Source: Clostridiaceae bacterium
GTDB lineage: Bacteria > Bacillota > Clostridia > Oscillospirales > Acutalibacteraceae
Assembly: GCA_904501875.1 (NCBI GenBank)
Contig: CAJGCQ010000076.1
Location: 1 to 5,395, forward strand
Reading direction: 5' to 3'
DNA: 5,395 nucleotides
Shown piece after piece: positions 5,295 to 5,395 of this stretch. Position 1 is the stretch's first letter. Each line of letters starts with the position of its first letter. The translations under genes were made by a program, and so were the position numbers. A model generated the notes under the pieces. The model was not told the origin of the DNA. It saw only the letters and a list, made by a program, of their open reading frames with translations, and made no database searches.

Positions 5295-5395
5295 GCTGAC
5301 GAGAGTCAAACCCATTACGGTTTCGCTCACCGCCTTTTACTACCTTTCTTGCGTTCATTTTTGTAAGGCAACAGCCTTACTGCAAATTTCACGCA
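5295..5395. other. Non-coding stretch after the tail gene with small hairpins
   Basis: No gene is seen in these 101 bases. Two bases after the stop is a 4-bp stem TGAC/GTCA with a GAGA loop (5297-5308). CGGT (5318-5321) and ACCG (5329-5332) form a 7-nt-loop hairpin followed by CCTTTTA, resembling the one at 2919-2940. A 7-bp perfect stem GTAAGGC/GCCTTAC with an AACA loop (5363-5380) extends imperfectly to 5357-5387. Its T run lies on the 5' side, so it is not a standard terminator for the tail gene, and on the other strand it is followed by A residues rather than T. Confidence 0.5.

Noticed and set aside
5100..5310. Diversity-generating retroelement variable region at the tail gene 3' end
   Set aside because: The Asn-rich C-terminal motif is ordinary for Gp10-like domains. 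The hairpin after the stop has only 4 bp, and no template repeat or reverse transcriptase is in the window.
1..5395. CRISPR array, tRNA, rRNA, insertion sequence or cobalamin riboswitch
   Set aside because: No regularly spaced repeats, tRNA cloverleaf, rRNA motif or transposase was found. A class III reductase does not use cobalamin, and no B12-box-like leader was seen.

Overview
The window looks like chromosomal DNA of an anaerobic, gut-type Firmicute of the class Clostridia. I infer this from a YitT-family (DUF2179) membrane protein, an oxygen-sensitive class III ribonucleotide reductase as the only reductase in view, strong AGGAGG-type ribosome binding sites, GTG start use, and a tail-fibre protein of the type seen in phages of gut clostridia. 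No marker fixes genus or species.

Layout, all genes on the + strand: (1) 1-506, the 3' part of a yitT-type gene, cut by the window edge. (2) 507-647, a promoter region with a near-consensus extended -10 promoter (549-576), two NrdR-box-like sequences 33 bp apart around it, and a small hairpin next to the Shine-Dalgarno. (3) 648-2825, nrdD. (4) 2826-3050, an unusually long nrdD-nrdG spacer made almost wholly of palindromes, ending in a long inverted repeat whose 3' arm contains the nrdG Shine-Dalgarno. (5) 3051-3590, nrdG. (6) 3603-4046, dut, closely coupled to nrdG. (7) 4061-4101, a strong intrinsic terminator closing the nrdD-nrdG-dut unit. (8) 4102-4217, a leader with weak signals. (9) 4218-5294, an isolated phage tail-fibre/baseplate-type gene. 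(10) 5295-5395, non-coding sequence with small hairpins, one of which resembles sequence in the nrdD-nrdG spacer.

The central operon makes biochemical sense. NrdG installs the glycyl radical on NrdD, NrdD reduces ribonucleoside triphosphates to dNTPs, and because a class III enzyme works on triphosphates it can yield dUTP directly, which Dut hydrolyses to dUMP. The likely control points are NrdR at the promoter and, more speculatively, an RNA fold that hides the nrdG ribosome binding site and sets the activase level separately from the reductase.

I see no convincing new defence or mobile system. The observations most worth following are the nrdG leader fold with its decoy copy of the Shine-Dalgarno, the tandem NrdR-like boxes, and the orphan tail-fibre gene.
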